From Mucilaginibacter mallensis (GTDB lineage: Bacteria; Bacteroidota; Bacteroidia; Sphingobacteriales; Sphingobacteriaceae), in the NCBI RefSeq assembly GCF_900105165.1, contig NZ_LT629740.1:3162001-3226000 (forward strand): 64,000 nt of DNA. Reading direction: 5' to 3'. The first letter of the stretch is position 1, and each line of letters begins with the position of its first letter. The notes under the pieces are model-generated. The model saw only the letters and a program-made list of their open reading frames with translations, had not been told where the DNA came from and made no database searches. This document shows, piece after piece, positions 23,749 to 34,900 of the stretch. The position numbers were made by a program, and so were the translations under genes.

Positions 23749-25119
23749 TTATATAGCATCAAGTATCAACACCCAATCATTACCATTCACCGGGGTACCG
23801 GGAGGATTAAATTTCGTGATTTTCGACTTATTAAAAGTGCCAATAGCTGTAATATTGCCGTTACGGGGATTATACCATGAGGCCTTTACCCTACTGCCCG
23901 GCAGCTTTGTTGTATTGATATCCATATCGCGACCAGTATAGGTATACACTAATGCATAGTTGGTACCACGGGTAGCTATCAGCCTGTTATATTTTATGCC
24001 CTGATTATCTGCGATTAATGATTGATCCGGCACTCGCTCAAAATACGGGCGTGATAGCATCAGCTTTTTAAGGTAAATCATTTGCTGCGCGCCGGGGTCA
24101 TTAATTGAGTTATACCAAAGGCCTTTTGAACCATACGCACCAATAGCTTTGTCTTTAGGATTGTGCATCTGCATCACATCGCAATTACCATAAGTATATC
24201 CACAGGCACCTGCAAAAACCGACCAGTAGCCATAGCGCCTTACATCAGCATCAGTCCACTTGGGTAGATTGATATCATGCAGGCCATAAGGGATCTTTTC
24301 GTAGGATGGTTCAGCATCCAATGTTGGTTTTATGGGTGTTTTGTTATAATCAACCTGCACATAGCGCCAGTTATCTTCGCCATAATGGAAATCATCTTTC
24401 GAAGTATCCTGCTTGTAATTTTTATGGCCTGATTGGAAGCTGTTAAAACTTAACCACGACTCATTATGAAACCATATGGATGATTGCTTTCTTCCGCGGG
24501 GATGGAATGTAATTAAATGGGCAGTATCAATAGCATGTAAGGTACTGCCAATGGCATTCCATACTTTTAATGAATCGCTGCCGGCAATATCGCCGCCATT
24601 CATCCAGATAACATTACTATAGGATTTATACCTGTTTGCTAAAAATGTGGCATATGCTTTAGCCTGAATTTTATTGGTATGCGCCGCTTTTACTACCGAT
24701 CCCCAAATGGGCACCATAGCTACGTACATACCTTTTTCGGCAGCTTTATTTAGTACCCAATCAATATTGCTCCAATAATTATTTGCTGAATTACCAGTAT
24801 TGGGTGTAGTTATATTTTTGTTGATAAGCGCGGAATCTCCGTAGGCGTTTGTTTCGGAAAGGCTATGAATTACCATTACCTGTATTACATTAAAGCCCTG
24901 TTGACGGCGTATTTCCAGGTATTTTTCTGCATCCTCACGATTAAGTTTGGAGAACAACAGCCAGCCGGTATCGCCCAACCAAAAGAATGGCTGGCCGCTG
25001 GCAGTAAAAAACCTGTGATTGGGCGATACTTTTAAAATGGGCAATACATCTGCCTCATCGCTTTTGATAGAAAAAAGCAAACAGGAAATAATACCTATCA
25101 GAACAATCCTTTTTAACAT
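23749..25119 (-). CDS. GH140 apiosidase-like glycoside hydrolase (DUF4038)
   Basis: 456 residues with a short export signal (MLKRIVLIGIISCLLFS). The mature part opens with LKVSPNHRFFTASGQPFFWLGDTGW, with key residues FFWLGDT, then RQQGFNVIQVM: the DUF4038 barrel start found in GH140. D177 in NGGDIAG and E270 in DAEPSYE are candidate catalytic carboxylates, with spacing close to the pair reported for B. thetaiotaomicron BT1012. A small C-terminal beta domain (about 370-456) follows. GH140 cleaves apiose from galacturonan in RG-II side chains A and B. Apiose is nearly diagnostic for RG-II (also apiogalacturonan), so this gene is the strongest single pointer to the locus substrate. Confidence 0.8.
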   Translation of the reverse strand: MLKRIVLIGIISCLLFSIKSDEADVLPILKVSPNHRFFTASGQPFFWLGDTGWLLFSKLNREDAEKYLEIRRQQGFNVIQVMVIHSLSETNAYGDSALINKNITTPNTGNSANNYWSNIDWVLNKAAEKGMYVAMVPIWGSVVKAAHTNKIQAKAYATFLANRYKSYSNVIWMNGGDIAGSDSLKVWNAIGSTLHAIDTAHLITFHPRGRKQSSIWFHNESWLSFNSFQSGHKNYKQDTSKDDFHYGEDNWRYVQVDYNKTPIKPTLDAEPSYEKIPYGLHDINLPKWTDADVRRYGYWSVFAGACGYTYGNCDVMQMHNPKDKAIGAYGSKGLWYNSINDPGAQQMIYLKKLMLSRPYFERVPDQSLIADNQGIKYNRLIATRGTNYALVYTYTGRDMDINTTKLPGSRVKASWYNPRNGNITAIGTFNKSKITKFNPPGTPVNGNDWVLILDAI

Positions 25120-25125
25120 AATTAT

Positions 25126-28100
25126 TTAGATACGGATGAGCCATAAAATAGCCTCGCCTGATTTGGGATTTTTAAATTCAACACCATTACCGCCTTTTAC
25201 CTGTTCCTCGCCCGGTAATACCTCCCCTGTTTTTGGGTCGATCCATTTAGCTTTATAACTAGAATTTGCTGCCAGATCTAAATGGACGCTATCGGAATTG
25301 CTATAAACAATGTATCCTTTCGCAGCATTTCCCAAAGCCCATTGATCTTTCGGGTTGCCCGGCAGATCAATACTTTTCATGCCTGACACGTCGCTTAAAA
25401 ATTGCTTGTCGGTTGTTGCCGGCAAGGCCGGTAATGAACCACCTGCTATGAATACCGCCCAACCAAAATGGTCGTAACCATCGGCAGAATATAGTACTGC
25501 CTTATCAGGATATTTTTGTTTGTACTCGTGCACTGCACGATAAACCTGCTCAAATGTTGACGCCTTTGGTTTATAGATACGTTCTTGCTGACGTGGTGCA
25601 AGGCTTTGGCCACCATCAGGTGCATAGGTTTTGCCGTTACCCTCGTAGTACCAATAACGGATATCTATAACATTAATAACTGAAGCTTTTGCTGGATCAG
25701 CAAGAATTGCATCCTGCACATCTTTTGTGGCGCTCAGGCCGATGATCTCTTTCTTTTTATGCAGAGCTTCCCATTGCTTAACGGTTTCAACCCAAAACTG
25801 CATAAAGTGCAGCGGACCGGTAAATTCGGCGCTGGTGGTTTGGATAACGCCGTTGTTATCAGCAAAGTTATCGAGGCATTTATTGATATATGCTATCAGT
25901 AATTTACGCCTTGCGGGGTCAGTTTCATCATAAAATTGCTCGGCCATAAACTGGCGCTTGTCGCCCGCATAGTTTACTGGTTCAGGAAAGCCTGTGCCAT
26001 TGATATTATTGGCAGTCCTCCACGGGAAATCCGCATAATGTGCCCCTGCCTCTATAATATTATGCTGAAAGAAGTTTTGATGGAATAATACCAATCCTTT
26101 TTCATCTGCTATATCAGCAAACTGTTTAAGGCGGCTCCAGTACCAGGGGTTATATTTCGTAAGATCGTATTTGCTGAGGCCATCCCATGCCAGCTCTTTA
26201 CCGCTGCGGGCAAAAGGCAGTTCATAAAAAGGAGCCCAAACATCACCATCCATACGGCGGATACGTTCATGATCATCACGGCGGCGTTCATACCATAAGC
26301 CATAGTTATGTTCCAATACAATGATGTTGTCTTTTTGCATCCAGGCGGCCACATCATCCAAATCATCAGTTAAGCCAATACCTGTACGGCCGGGAACCCA
26401 GCGGGTAATATCAGGCTTTGCTTCTTTTAGGTAATCCGGTTTAATATTACCACTCCACCATGGAGCTTCAAAATGCTTGCCTTGCAAAACAGTATTACCA
26501 CGTACCAACCACCCATTGGTAACACTCATCTTAGGCGCCATAGTTGGGGCTGCGGCTTGCTTATAGCCTATCTCATCAATGCTCTTCGCACCTGATGAGG
26601 CTATGCTTATCGGATTCCTTTTAGGCGCGCCATCAACCCAGTCGCTTATGGTAGTAGCAGGCCTTTTGGCTGCTGCCATTAATGCCGCGGCTTCGGCCAC
26701 GGTAGGGCTGCTTGACGGTTCGGTTTCGATACGCAATATATCAGCTTGTTTGCTGACGTCTTTATTCAGTCTGTTGGCTAATTGTGCATAATAGAGGCTT
26801 CTTGGCGAAAGTATTTCATTTGATGAATTCCAATAGCCATCGCCGCCAAATTGCGCCCAGGTGCCAAAAGCCCAGTTTTGCGCGGTTGGTGGCTGATAAC
26901 AATCCACATGTGCGGCACTACAATTCCATAATACACTATTGGCGGCATTCCAACCTGCACCCTGCCCATCCTGACCACGGTTTATATAACTTAAAGCCTG
27001 ACCATCGATATTGGCAATATCAAACAATACGCCTGACGCCCAGCTATCAATGCCACCGCTGAAACTGTAAGGTTGCCATGCTGAACATTGCACAAATGCC
27101 GTTGGGCCGGGGGCACAAAAGCCCGTAGAAAAATCATGAAATCCATTTACTGAATACAAGCGTTGAAAAAGTGTTTGCCCGCCCATTGTCCAGAAGGTGT
27201 TACGGCGATAGCCGCCAATTTCCGATATCGGGGCCAATGATTTGCAGTCTTCAACTGTTATGCGGTTAGCGGTTTCTAATACAAAAACTGCCGAGCCCGC
27301 GAAATGTTCAAATACCACTTGGCGAACCCAGGCATCTGATGCGTTTTCCATGGTGATAGCCATCCAGCGATGCGCCTCATCTTTGGGGTTATTTACATCA
27401 TAAGTTGATTGTAAATGAATATTTTCAATGCCGACACGGTCAATTCTGCCGGGCCAGTCATATTTGGCAACCATACCACCGCCGTAGGTACTATCTAAAG
27501 CGGTGGTTAAAGGTGCATCAATAGTTATAGTATTTCCATTTATAGCTGTGATCTTACGATCCCAGTTGATATCACGCTCGCCCGGTTTCCAGGCTAAAGC
27601 GGTAAGGCCCCCGCCAAAATGATCGGTGCCTAATTTGCTGATCCAATCCTGTGTGCTTGGGCGATGTATGATGATCATATCACCGGCTTTAAAATCACCC
27701 GGATCAGTAACGTGAAATGTTAAAGCATTAACAGGTACATAAGCATCTGCTATTTTAATTTCTTTTGCTTTTTTACGATCGTTTTTACCTAAAACCTGTA
27801 CCAGGGTTGCCCTGTCTTTTCCGGCTCCCAGTAACATAGTGCCTTCAGCACTCATGCCGCTGCCGCGAAGCACAACGCCTGAAGCTTTTATTTTTAAGCT
27901 ACCATCAACTTCATAAATACCTTTATTTAGTAATACAGCACCACGAAATCCATCGGCACCAACGGGTAATGAAGCCACATAATCCAATGCAGACTGGATG
28001 CGCAAAGTAGCATCACCTTTTTTAAGCGGAACAATTATCCGTACCGGAACAGTAGGAATTGCCTGTTCTGATGCCATGTAGCCACAATAAGAAAAATCAG

Positions 28101-28281
28101 GGATACGGTTGCCGTTCTCATCGGCCTGGTAAATTATTTTTTCATCCTTACCTATAAAAAGCGGCGCAGATGCTTGAGCAGATTTTTTGTTTTTTTGAGC
28201 TATTGCGGGAGTATGCAAAAGCATACCCCCAACAAATAGACCTCCTGACAATAAACCAATTTTAACTCTTGATAATCTCAT
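25126..28281 (-). CDS. Large beta-helix plus TIM-barrel-like protein (DUF6298-type)
   Basis: 1051 residues, signal peptide ending near PAIAQ. Residues about 90-500 look like a right-handed beta-helix, beginning with the LRIQSALDYVASLP segment seen in pectate-lyase-like proteins and containing many short coils. After a low-complexity linker rich in Ala/Ser (about 520-580), residues about 580-960 resemble a barrel-type glycosidase with aromatic-rich motifs (HNYGLWYERRRDD, LVLFHQNFFQHN, TTSAEFTGPLHFMQFW). A short beta domain ends the protein. I recognise the overall type (DUF6298-containing proteins of pectin loci) but not a proven activity. If both halves are active this would be a two-enzyme fusion. 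It lies between GH140 and PL1 with gaps of 6 and 17 bases. Confidence 0.55.
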   Translation of the reverse strand: MRLSRVKIGLLSGGLFVGGMLLHTPAIAQKNKKSAQASAPLFIGKDEKIIYQADENGNRIPDFSYCGYMASEQAIPTVPVRIIVPLKKGDATLRIQSALDYVASLPVGADGFRGAVLLNKGIYEVDGSLKIKASGVVLRGSGMSAEGTMLLGAGKDRATLVQVLGKNDRKKAKEIKIADAYVPVNALTFHVTDPGDFKAGDMIIIHRPSTQDWISKLGTDHFGGGLTALAWKPGERDINWDRKITAINGNTITIDAPLTTALDSTYGGGMVAKYDWPGRIDRVGIENIHLQSTYDVNNPKDEAHRWMAITMENASDAWVRQVVFEHFAGSAVFVLETANRITVEDCKSLAPISEIGGYRRNTFWTMGGQTLFQRLYSVNGFHDFSTGFCAPGPTAFVQCSAWQPYSFSGGIDSWASGVLFDIANIDGQALSYINRGQDGQGAGWNAANSVLWNCSAAHVDCYQPPTAQNWAFGTWAQFGGDGYWNSSNEILSPRSLYYAQLANRLNKDVSKQADILRIETEPSSSPTVAEAAALMAAAKRPATTISDWVDGAPKRNPISIASSGAKSIDEIGYKQAAAPTMAPKMSVTNGWLVRGNTVLQGKHFEAPWWSGNIKPDYLKEAKPDITRWVPGRTGIGLTDDLDDVAAWMQKDNIIVLEHNYGLWYERRRDDHERIRRMDGDVWAPFYELPFARSGKELAWDGLSKYDLTKYNPWYWSRLKQFADIADEKGLVLFHQNFFQHNIIEAGAHYADFPWRTANNINGTGFPEPVNYAGDKRQFMAEQFYDETDPARRKLLIAYINKCLDNFADNNGVIQTTSAEFTGPLHFMQFWVETVKQWEALHKKKEIIGLSATKDVQDAILADPAKASVINVIDIRYWYYEGNGKTYAPDGGQSLAPRQQERIYKPKASTFEQVYRAVHEYKQKYPDKAVLYSADGYDHFGWAVFIAGGSLPALPATTDKQFLSDVSGMKSIDLPGNPKDQWALGNAAKGYIVYSNSDSVHLDLAANSSYKAKWIDPKTGEVLPGEEQVKGGNGVEFKNPKSGEAILWLIRI

Positions 28282-28298
28282 TATAATAATATACCCTG

Positions 28299-29966
28299 TT
28301 AATTTAATTTACCATTGGGCATAGGATGTTGTCCCTTTGCTGCTACCGAGTTCAGGTAAACTTCGATATTGGTATAGCCACCGCCATTTTTGGCAAGCTT
28401 ACTTGCATCCTTAGCATCATGTGGGTTAAGGCCGTGAGCAATTTCGTATGAATCCGGCATACCATCGTTATCACTGTCTTTATATGGCGTGCCCTTATAT
28501 ACAGGGTAACCACCCACTTGCCATGGTGCTGTTATAATACCTAGTTTATAAGAATCTTTAGGTAATTTACGTATTTTGAACTGGAAATCGGTGTCGGTTT
28601 TCATTTCAGTATAAGTGATCTTACCCGTTCTTACTTGTGCTGCTATGCGCAAATCAACAGCATCACGGTGTGGTAATGTTGCACCTGAATTTTCAACTAC
28701 ATATTTGTAAGCCTCTTGTGCCGGCATAATAGTAACCGGTGCCATTGGAAAAGGATCATCAGATTTCATATAATCTTTATACGGTCCGGCATCCGGCAAT
28801 TCTTTACCGCCCGGGCCTTCAACCTGTATACCACCATTCCACGGATCTTTAGTTACTTCAGGATAACCTTCCATAATGTTGCCAGATGCATAAACACGGC
28901 CAAAAAACTTTTCCTTAAGCTTACTGCGGCCCGACTCCGGTTTTAATATACGGTGCCCAACGGGTTCATCCTTAGGGGTAACTGGTCCTGGTTTAAAATA
29001 ATTATTGATGATATTAAAGTTGGTAGTGTAATCGCCACCATCCATTGAGCGGTGGTGCCAGTTAAATACCACATTGTTCACAAAAGTATAAATACCATTC
29101 CATCCAACTGACGGATTGCGACCAGTATTATCGGCCCACATATTACGGATAAGTGTACTATTCTCACCACCTGTAGTACTGCCGAATGCATGGTTCCAAT
29201 AATCTAACGATTCAGAATAGATGCAATTCTGAATGGTGATATTAACAGTACCCAATTTTTCAGCTTTTGAACCATCTTCGGGATCAAACATGTGACGGTA
29301 CATCGAGAAATTCTCATCCAGGCCCCAGCTGGTAGAAGTATGATCAACAATGATATTACCTACCGGATCGCCACCAAGCGCGTCATCGCGACGGCCTACA
29401 TTAGTTTCGCCACGACGGAAGCGCATATAGCGGATGATAACATCATGTGTATTTACCCAAAATGATTCACCGGCAACACAAACACCATCGCCGGGCGCTG
29501 TTTGCCCTTCAATAGTAATGTACGGTGCCCTAACAATAATTGGGGTTTTAATACGGATGATACCGGCAACATTAAATACAATTATACGTGCCCCGCCCTG
29601 CTCACAAGCCCAGCGTAAAGTTCCCGGCCCATCATCAGCCAGGCTTGTTACTACGTAAACTTTACCGCCACGGCCGCCAAAGGTAAATTTACCGCCACCT
29701 TCGGCACCCGGGAAAGCAGGTATTTTTGCCTGTGGCAGATCGGTTGGCCGTGCTGCCCATGGTACATACACTTTTCCCCTGCGCTGATCTGCCTGTACAA
29801 TAGGTAACGCAACTTTCCATGCAGAATCTGAATGACGATTAGCCGCAGCCATCATTGAATCACTTTCTGCTTTAACCGCTTTTGGCACATCCGGGTATTG
29901 GGCAAACGCATGGTTAGCAAATCCCAAAGCTGCCACAAGTAAAAATAAGCCTGTTCTCTTTTTCAT
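28299..29966 (-). CDS. PL1-family pectate lyase with C-terminal calcium-type repeat
   Basis: The frame opens at 29981 (MINLTM), but the signal peptide MKKRTGLFLLVAALGFANHAFAQ starts at the sixth codon, and the paralogue at 55813 begins at the equivalent point, so I prefer 29966. The lyase domain (about 80-430) has IPAFPGAEGGG, ITIEGQTAPG, the RRDDALGG and VDHTSTSWGLDE calcium-binding strands, and the RNPSVGW arginine motif. PL1 cleaves homogalacturonan by beta-elimination. Near the C terminus (about residue 495) a DSDNDGMPD repeat resembles a thrombospondin type 3 calcium motif. It is the first enzyme after SusC/SusD, separated from susD by a hairpin. A second copy stands at 55813-57468. Confidence 0.82.
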   Translation of the reverse strand: MKKRTGLFLLVAALGFANHAFAQYPDVPKAVKAESDSMMAAANRHSDSAWKVALPIVQADQRRGKVYVPWAARPTDLPQAKIPAFPGAEGGGKFTFGGRGGKVYVVTSLADDGPGTLRWACEQGGARIIVFNVAGIIRIKTPIIVRAPYITIEGQTAPGDGVCVAGESFWVNTHDVIIRYMRFRRGETNVGRRDDALGGDPVGNIIVDHTSTSWGLDENFSMYRHMFDPEDGSKAEKLGTVNITIQNCIYSESLDYWNHAFGSTTGGENSTLIRNMWADNTGRNPSVGWNGIYTFVNNVVFNWHHRSMDGGDYTTNFNIINNYFKPGPVTPKDEPVGHRILKPESGRSKLKEKFFGRVYASGNIMEGYPEVTKDPWNGGIQVEGPGGKELPDAGPYKDYMKSDDPFPMAPVTIMPAQEAYKYVVENSGATLPHRDAVDLRIAAQVRTGKITYTEMKTDTDFQFKIRKLPKDSYKLGIITAPWQVGGYPVYKGTPYKDSDNDGMPDSYEIAHGLNPHDAKDASKLAKNGGGYTNIEVYLNSVAAKGQHPMPNGKLN

Positions 29967-29993
29967 AGTTAAATTTATCATATCAATTATAAC

Positions 29994-30020
29994 AGATGGC
30001 GGGATAATAACCCGCCATCT
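29994..30020 (-). terminator. Hairpin after susD (partial terminator or mRNA stabiliser)
   Basis: A perfect 10-base inverted repeat (AGATGGCGGG and CCCGCCATCT) around a 7-base loop begins 7 bases downstream of the SusD stop. Read on the minus strand there is no strong U-run after it, so it is unlikely to be a full intrinsic terminator in that direction. In sus-type operons such elements are thought to keep susCD transcripts in excess over the downstream enzymes; that role is inferred here. Confidence 0.65.
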
Positions 30021-30026
30021 AAGCTT

Positions 30027-31916
30027 TTATTTAAGGGGATCGAAAGAACCGCCCCAGGTATTATTTTGCTGTATGTTCGGATCATTCTGTATAGTAGCAA
30101 GCGGTATCCCAAAGAAATAATCAGCTGTTTGGTATGTAATAGCTTGACTGTCCAGATATTTTAGCTCACCAAGTGTACTGCCTGCGCCTACGGTCATCGG
30201 CACATAACTAAAATAATTTGTATAAACATTATCAAGACTGGCCTGGGCCATTGCATCGCGATTGTTTAGTAGGTAATCTGTATTTGCCTGGCCAGAAGTT
30301 GTACTAGGCTGTAGCAAGAAAGTAACTCCTTGCCTCTTTTTGCCGTTCAGTGTGCTTTCCAGTAGCTTCCATCTTCTCAAATCCCAATAGCGTTTACCTT
30401 CGTATGCAAATTCAATTTGCCTTTCAAATAATACGGCCATAGCCAGGTCGGTACCGGTAAGGCCCGCAGTAAGGCCATACATACCATCGCCAGCTTCAAT
30501 ACCAGCTCTTTGGCGTATTGCTACCAAGTCGGCATAAGCTGTGCTGCTATTGCCTATCATGGCTGCAGCCTCTGCCTGGTTTAATATTACTTCTGCATAG
30601 CGGATCTCCTGCCAGTCGGTACCTGAATATGGCAGGTTAGTTGCACTTATAGCAGGATCGACCGCTTTACGACAATAGAAACCGCTAGAAGATGCACCTA
30701 CAGGTTCTGTAGTTTTTGTAGCTGTGTTTGATGAGTTGGTAAAATAATAATATGTCCACAACCTGTTAGTAGCGTTACCCTCAAGTGGCCATAAGCAACC
30801 ATTGTAAGCAATGGTTTGATTAAAGCGCGGATCGCGGTTATCAAAGAAATGTACCGGGTCATACGGATATTTGGTTGAGGCACCGGGCGCTTTGCCATCC
30901 AGCATCGGAAATGCCTGAACCTCGTCCCAGGTAGGATTGTTGGCGCCGCCGCCGCCTAATGCCTTAGGGATATTGCTGGCGGTATAAGTGTTATTATCCT
31001 CCGTATTGCTCGATGAGTTATCGGTATTAAACTCCGTAACCATAACGGCTTCTGAATTTGCAGGACCGGAAGCTCCGGGGCCTTCCGTAGTCCACATGGT
31101 TACATCCTCCTTCGGATACAGGCCATAACCATGTGAGCTAAGTGTTGTAATAGCATCAGTACTTGCCTGGTAAGCCACTTGCCAACGGCTCATATCGTTA
31201 GTTGGATTAAACTGCGGGCTTGCCCAGGTTAATAATACGCGGCCCAAAAAAGCCTGTGCAGCGCCCTTGGTTATACGGCCGTAATCAATTGCAGGCCAAT
31301 TACCCGGCAAATACATAATAGCAGTATCCAGATCGGCTACAATCTGGTTAAATGTTTGCGTGGTGGTATTGCGCGGTAACAGGGCAGCTTGTTTAGCAGC
31401 CGTACCTACAACAGGCAGCGGGGTTAAAACAAGTGGCACGCCGCCATATAATCTAACCAGGTCAAAATAACGATACGCCCTCCAGAACAAAGCCTGCGCC
31501 TTAAACCTGTTTTTTGTACCAATAGCAATGGGGCTGCTTGCCAAATTGCTTATAAAATCATTTAAAGCACGTATTTTACCATAATTATTAGTAGCACTGT
31601 TGCCGGTGCCTATATCAGTAACACTGGATGAAACTACTGTACCCAAAACAAATATGTTGCTTCCTTGATTCTCTTCGGTAAGTGTACCAACACTTGCAGA
31701 AGCAATGGTGCTGTTTGCCCCACCGTTGCCTGCCCATGTAGGTAAATTATTTGAATAAATAGAGTTTAAATACTCTACCGCAAGTGTTGAGTCAGAAAAA
31801 ACGAGTTGTCCGGTATAAGTTGTTAAAGGCCCTTTATCAAGCACTTTTTTACAGCCCGAATATAGCAACGCTGATATAATCAGAATTGCGAACGATATGT
31901 TATATAATTTTTTCAT
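30027..31916 (-). CDS. susD: SusD/RagB-family surface glycan-binding lipoprotein
   Basis: 629 residues with a lipoprotein signal (ISALLYSGCKK). TPR-like helices include FWRAYRYFDLVRLYGGVPL, a SusD family mark, and the C-terminal part contains the usual FAYEGKRYWDLRRWKLL. SusD proteins cap the SusC channel at the outer surface and bind oligosaccharides. The protein is longer than SusD itself (about 550), as is common for loci that import branched pectic fragments. It is 11 bases after the SusC stop and is the only SusD in the window, so one pair seems to serve the whole set of degradative enzymes visible here. Confidence 0.93.
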   Translation of the reverse strand: MKKLYNISFAILIISALLYSGCKKVLDKGPLTTYTGQLVFSDSTLAVEYLNSIYSNNLPTWAGNGGANSTIASASVGTLTEENQGSNIFVLGTVVSSSVTDIGTGNSATNNYGKIRALNDFISNLASSPIAIGTKNRFKAQALFWRAYRYFDLVRLYGGVPLVLTPLPVVGTAAKQAALLPRNTTTQTFNQIVADLDTAIMYLPGNWPAIDYGRITKGAAQAFLGRVLLTWASPQFNPTNDMSRWQVAYQASTDAITTLSSHGYGLYPKEDVTMWTTEGPGASGPANSEAVMVTEFNTDNSSSNTEDNNTYTASNIPKALGGGGANNPTWDEVQAFPMLDGKAPGASTKYPYDPVHFFDNRDPRFNQTIAYNGCLWPLEGNATNRLWTYYYFTNSSNTATKTTEPVGASSSGFYCRKAVDPAISATNLPYSGTDWQEIRYAEVILNQAEAAAMIGNSSTAYADLVAIRQRAGIEAGDGMYGLTAGLTGTDLAMAVLFERQIEFAYEGKRYWDLRRWKLLESTLNGKKRQGVTFLLQPSTTSGQANTDYLLNNRDAMAQASLDNVYTNYFSYVPMTVGAGSTLGELKYLDSQAITYQTADYFFGIPLATIQNDPNIQQNNTWGGSFDPLK

Positions 31917-31927
31917 TTTATTAAATT

Positions 31928-34900
31928 TTAAAATCCTGCATTAAGACCGAAAGTAAATGTTCTGAGCAATGGATAGTTTTCTATACCAACCTGATCAGTT
32001 CTGTAATGGTCCGGATATGGGTTATATAAACTTAATACATTTGTACATTGGCCGAATAACCGTGCGCTGGCAAGACCAACAACCTTTATCCACTTTGTAG
32101 GTAGGGCCCAGCTTATATTGGCTTGCTGTATATTCCAGTTAAAACTATTTACAAACCAGAAGTTAGATACCACATCCCATTCTTTGTAATAATAAGGGGC
32201 AGGATAGGTAGCATTAGTATTTGTAGGTGTCCAGTGATCGCTCCAGAATGCTGCCCTGTTTTCCTGCAAATCCGCACCACCCGAGCTGGCATTCTGATTG
32301 TCATTTGATGTTAGCTCAGTACCTGATATTGATGAAGTTCCGCCCCAGCTTAAGCCGCTTACTACATTTAAGCTGATGCTTTTATAACTAAAGCCGAAGT
32401 TGAAACCTGCGTTGTTGTGATTGCCTACTTTGTGCGATAGATATTTTTCGTCCTTAGTATCGTTATTTTCTATTATGCCATTCCCGTCTAAGTCGGCATA
32501 GTTTATCATACCCGGGGCAGGCGTTAAACCAAATATTTTAACATTTTGAGCACCACCTGCTGCGGCTGCTCTTGACGCTATGATCTGGTCAGCCTGTGAC
32601 TGAGTTCTGATAAGGCCAAGGCTTTCATAGCCAAACACACCACCATCATCTGATTTACCTGTACGATCCTGTGCAGTACCTATTAAACCAGGTGCTATGT
32701 CTTCACGTATATTTTTATCGTCGCTCCAGCTATAAAATACTTTAACATTATAGCCCCAATCCGAGTTGATATGGTCAGCCCATCCCACAGTAATTTCTGT
32801 ACCGAAGTTGTCTACAATACCATAGTTTTCGGCGGGCGGTGTGTTGCCGATTAGAAATGGCACAGCGCCGCTCAATGTAGTTAATAGGTCATAACCGTGG
32901 GTCCAGAAATAATCACCGGTAATTGATAAACGGTTCTTTAAAAATTGCATATCAACGCCATAATCTGTTTCAGTCCTGTGATCCCAGGTTGTATTCGGAT
33001 CGGCCAGGTTGCCCGATTTTATACCGATACCACGTACTTGTTCATCAAACACAGCGCCACCATTAGGGCTGCCTGTAGCGATACCATATTGTTGATAATA
33101 TTGATAGTTTGCTGAAGCAATTGAGTTACCACCCACTATGCCAATACTTGCTCTGAATTTTAACTGATTTACCCAGGGAGCCAGATCTTTTACGAATTTT
33201 TCGTTTGAGGCTACCCAACCAACCGAAACTCCACCAAAATTACCCCATCTCTCACCGGATGCAAAATTGGTAGTACCATCCTGACGACCGACTAATTGCA
33301 ATAAATAAGTTTGATTATAATCATAATTGATGCGTTCTATAACAGATTCAGCCCCTGACTCGCCAAGTAAACTTCCGTTTGCCTGGTTAGTTTGCTGCAA
33401 GCCGGTGGTAAAGTTAAAGTTTGGCAATCCGCCCGGAACAACTCCGGCTACGTTTGCGTTTACAAAATTGTCATTAGTCTCCCTTTGCTCATATACAACC
33501 AGTCCGGTAATGTTGTTTTTACCAAAGCTGTTCTGATAGTTAAGCGAAGCATCTAACTGATAAGCTTTAGCATACGAAGGGTTAAACGTAATAATGTTTC
33601 CGTTATCAATTTCAATAGTTTTAAGAAGAGTACCGCCGGGTATGTGATTATTAGCACCGGTACCTGAATACTGGGAATAATTAAACCCGGTACCAAACTG
33701 TGTTGGGAAGTTGGTATTGATATTGTAATTGAAAGTAGCGTTTGCTGTTAAGCCCTTAACGCCAGGTATTTCATAACTTAATGTTCCTAAAAAGTTGGTA
33801 AGGAACTGGCGATTATCTTCGTAATTGTTTGAATTTTGGAAAAGCATTACGTTGATATCATCAAATGTTGTACTTGATAAATACACCGGATTGCCGTTGA
33901 TAAAATATTTTTGCCATGGTAATGCCTGGTTCAGCGTTACTACGTCATTATTTAAACTTTCCGTAGTACTCTTTTGTTTATACCAAAACTCTTTGTTGTA
34001 TGATTGGTCAAAACTTACATTTAACCCGGCAGTTAAGCCTTTAGCCGGCTTCGCCTGAACATTGGCACGTATCCCCCATTTATAGTTACTAATGCCCGAA
34101 AAGTTCGAATTTTGGTTTACATAATCAGCGCCAACAAAATAAGTAGCTTTGTCTGTACCGCCCGATATATTCATGGCTTCACGCTCAACATCTGCTGCAT
34201 GAAATTCCTGTTTAAGAAAATTAGAATTGTTTGCTGGATTATTGATGTAAGCCAATTCATCGGGAGTATACCAGCCTGAAATTTTTTGTGAAGCATTACC
34301 ATTCACATAACCATTGACATCAATAGTATTACCGGTTTGCACACCATTAGGCGCCATTTCGCCAATCTGCTGGTAATCGTTAATAAAGGTTGCCATTTGT
34401 GGGCCTGTGAGCATCTTTGGAAGCTGTACAGCATTTGCAGAACCAAATTGTGAGCTGAAGCTGATTTTAGGAGCACCTATTTTGCCCTTTTTTGTACGTA
34501 CCAGAATAGCACCCGAACCACCGGATACACCATAGATCGCAGCTTCGGCATCTTTTAATATAGAAATGCTTTCAATGTCATTTGGGTCGAGTAAATTAAA
34601 ATCGGCCTGTGAACGCTGTATATCGTCAATAATAAAAAGTGGATTTGTTGAGCCACCCGCACTTGAATTTAAAACCACCGGGTTACGGATGGTAAGTGTA
34701 GCCGGCTGGCCAGGGCGTTGATCTTGTGCCACAGCTAAACCTGCCACCTGGCCTGCTAATGAAGCACCAAGATTAAGGCTGGGGATATCCTGAATATCCT
34801 TTGGCGAGATGGTCACTACAGCTCCTGTTAAAGTTGCTTTCTTTTGTGTACCATAACCTACTACCACTACTTCATCCAAATTACTGGTATTTGGCACCAG

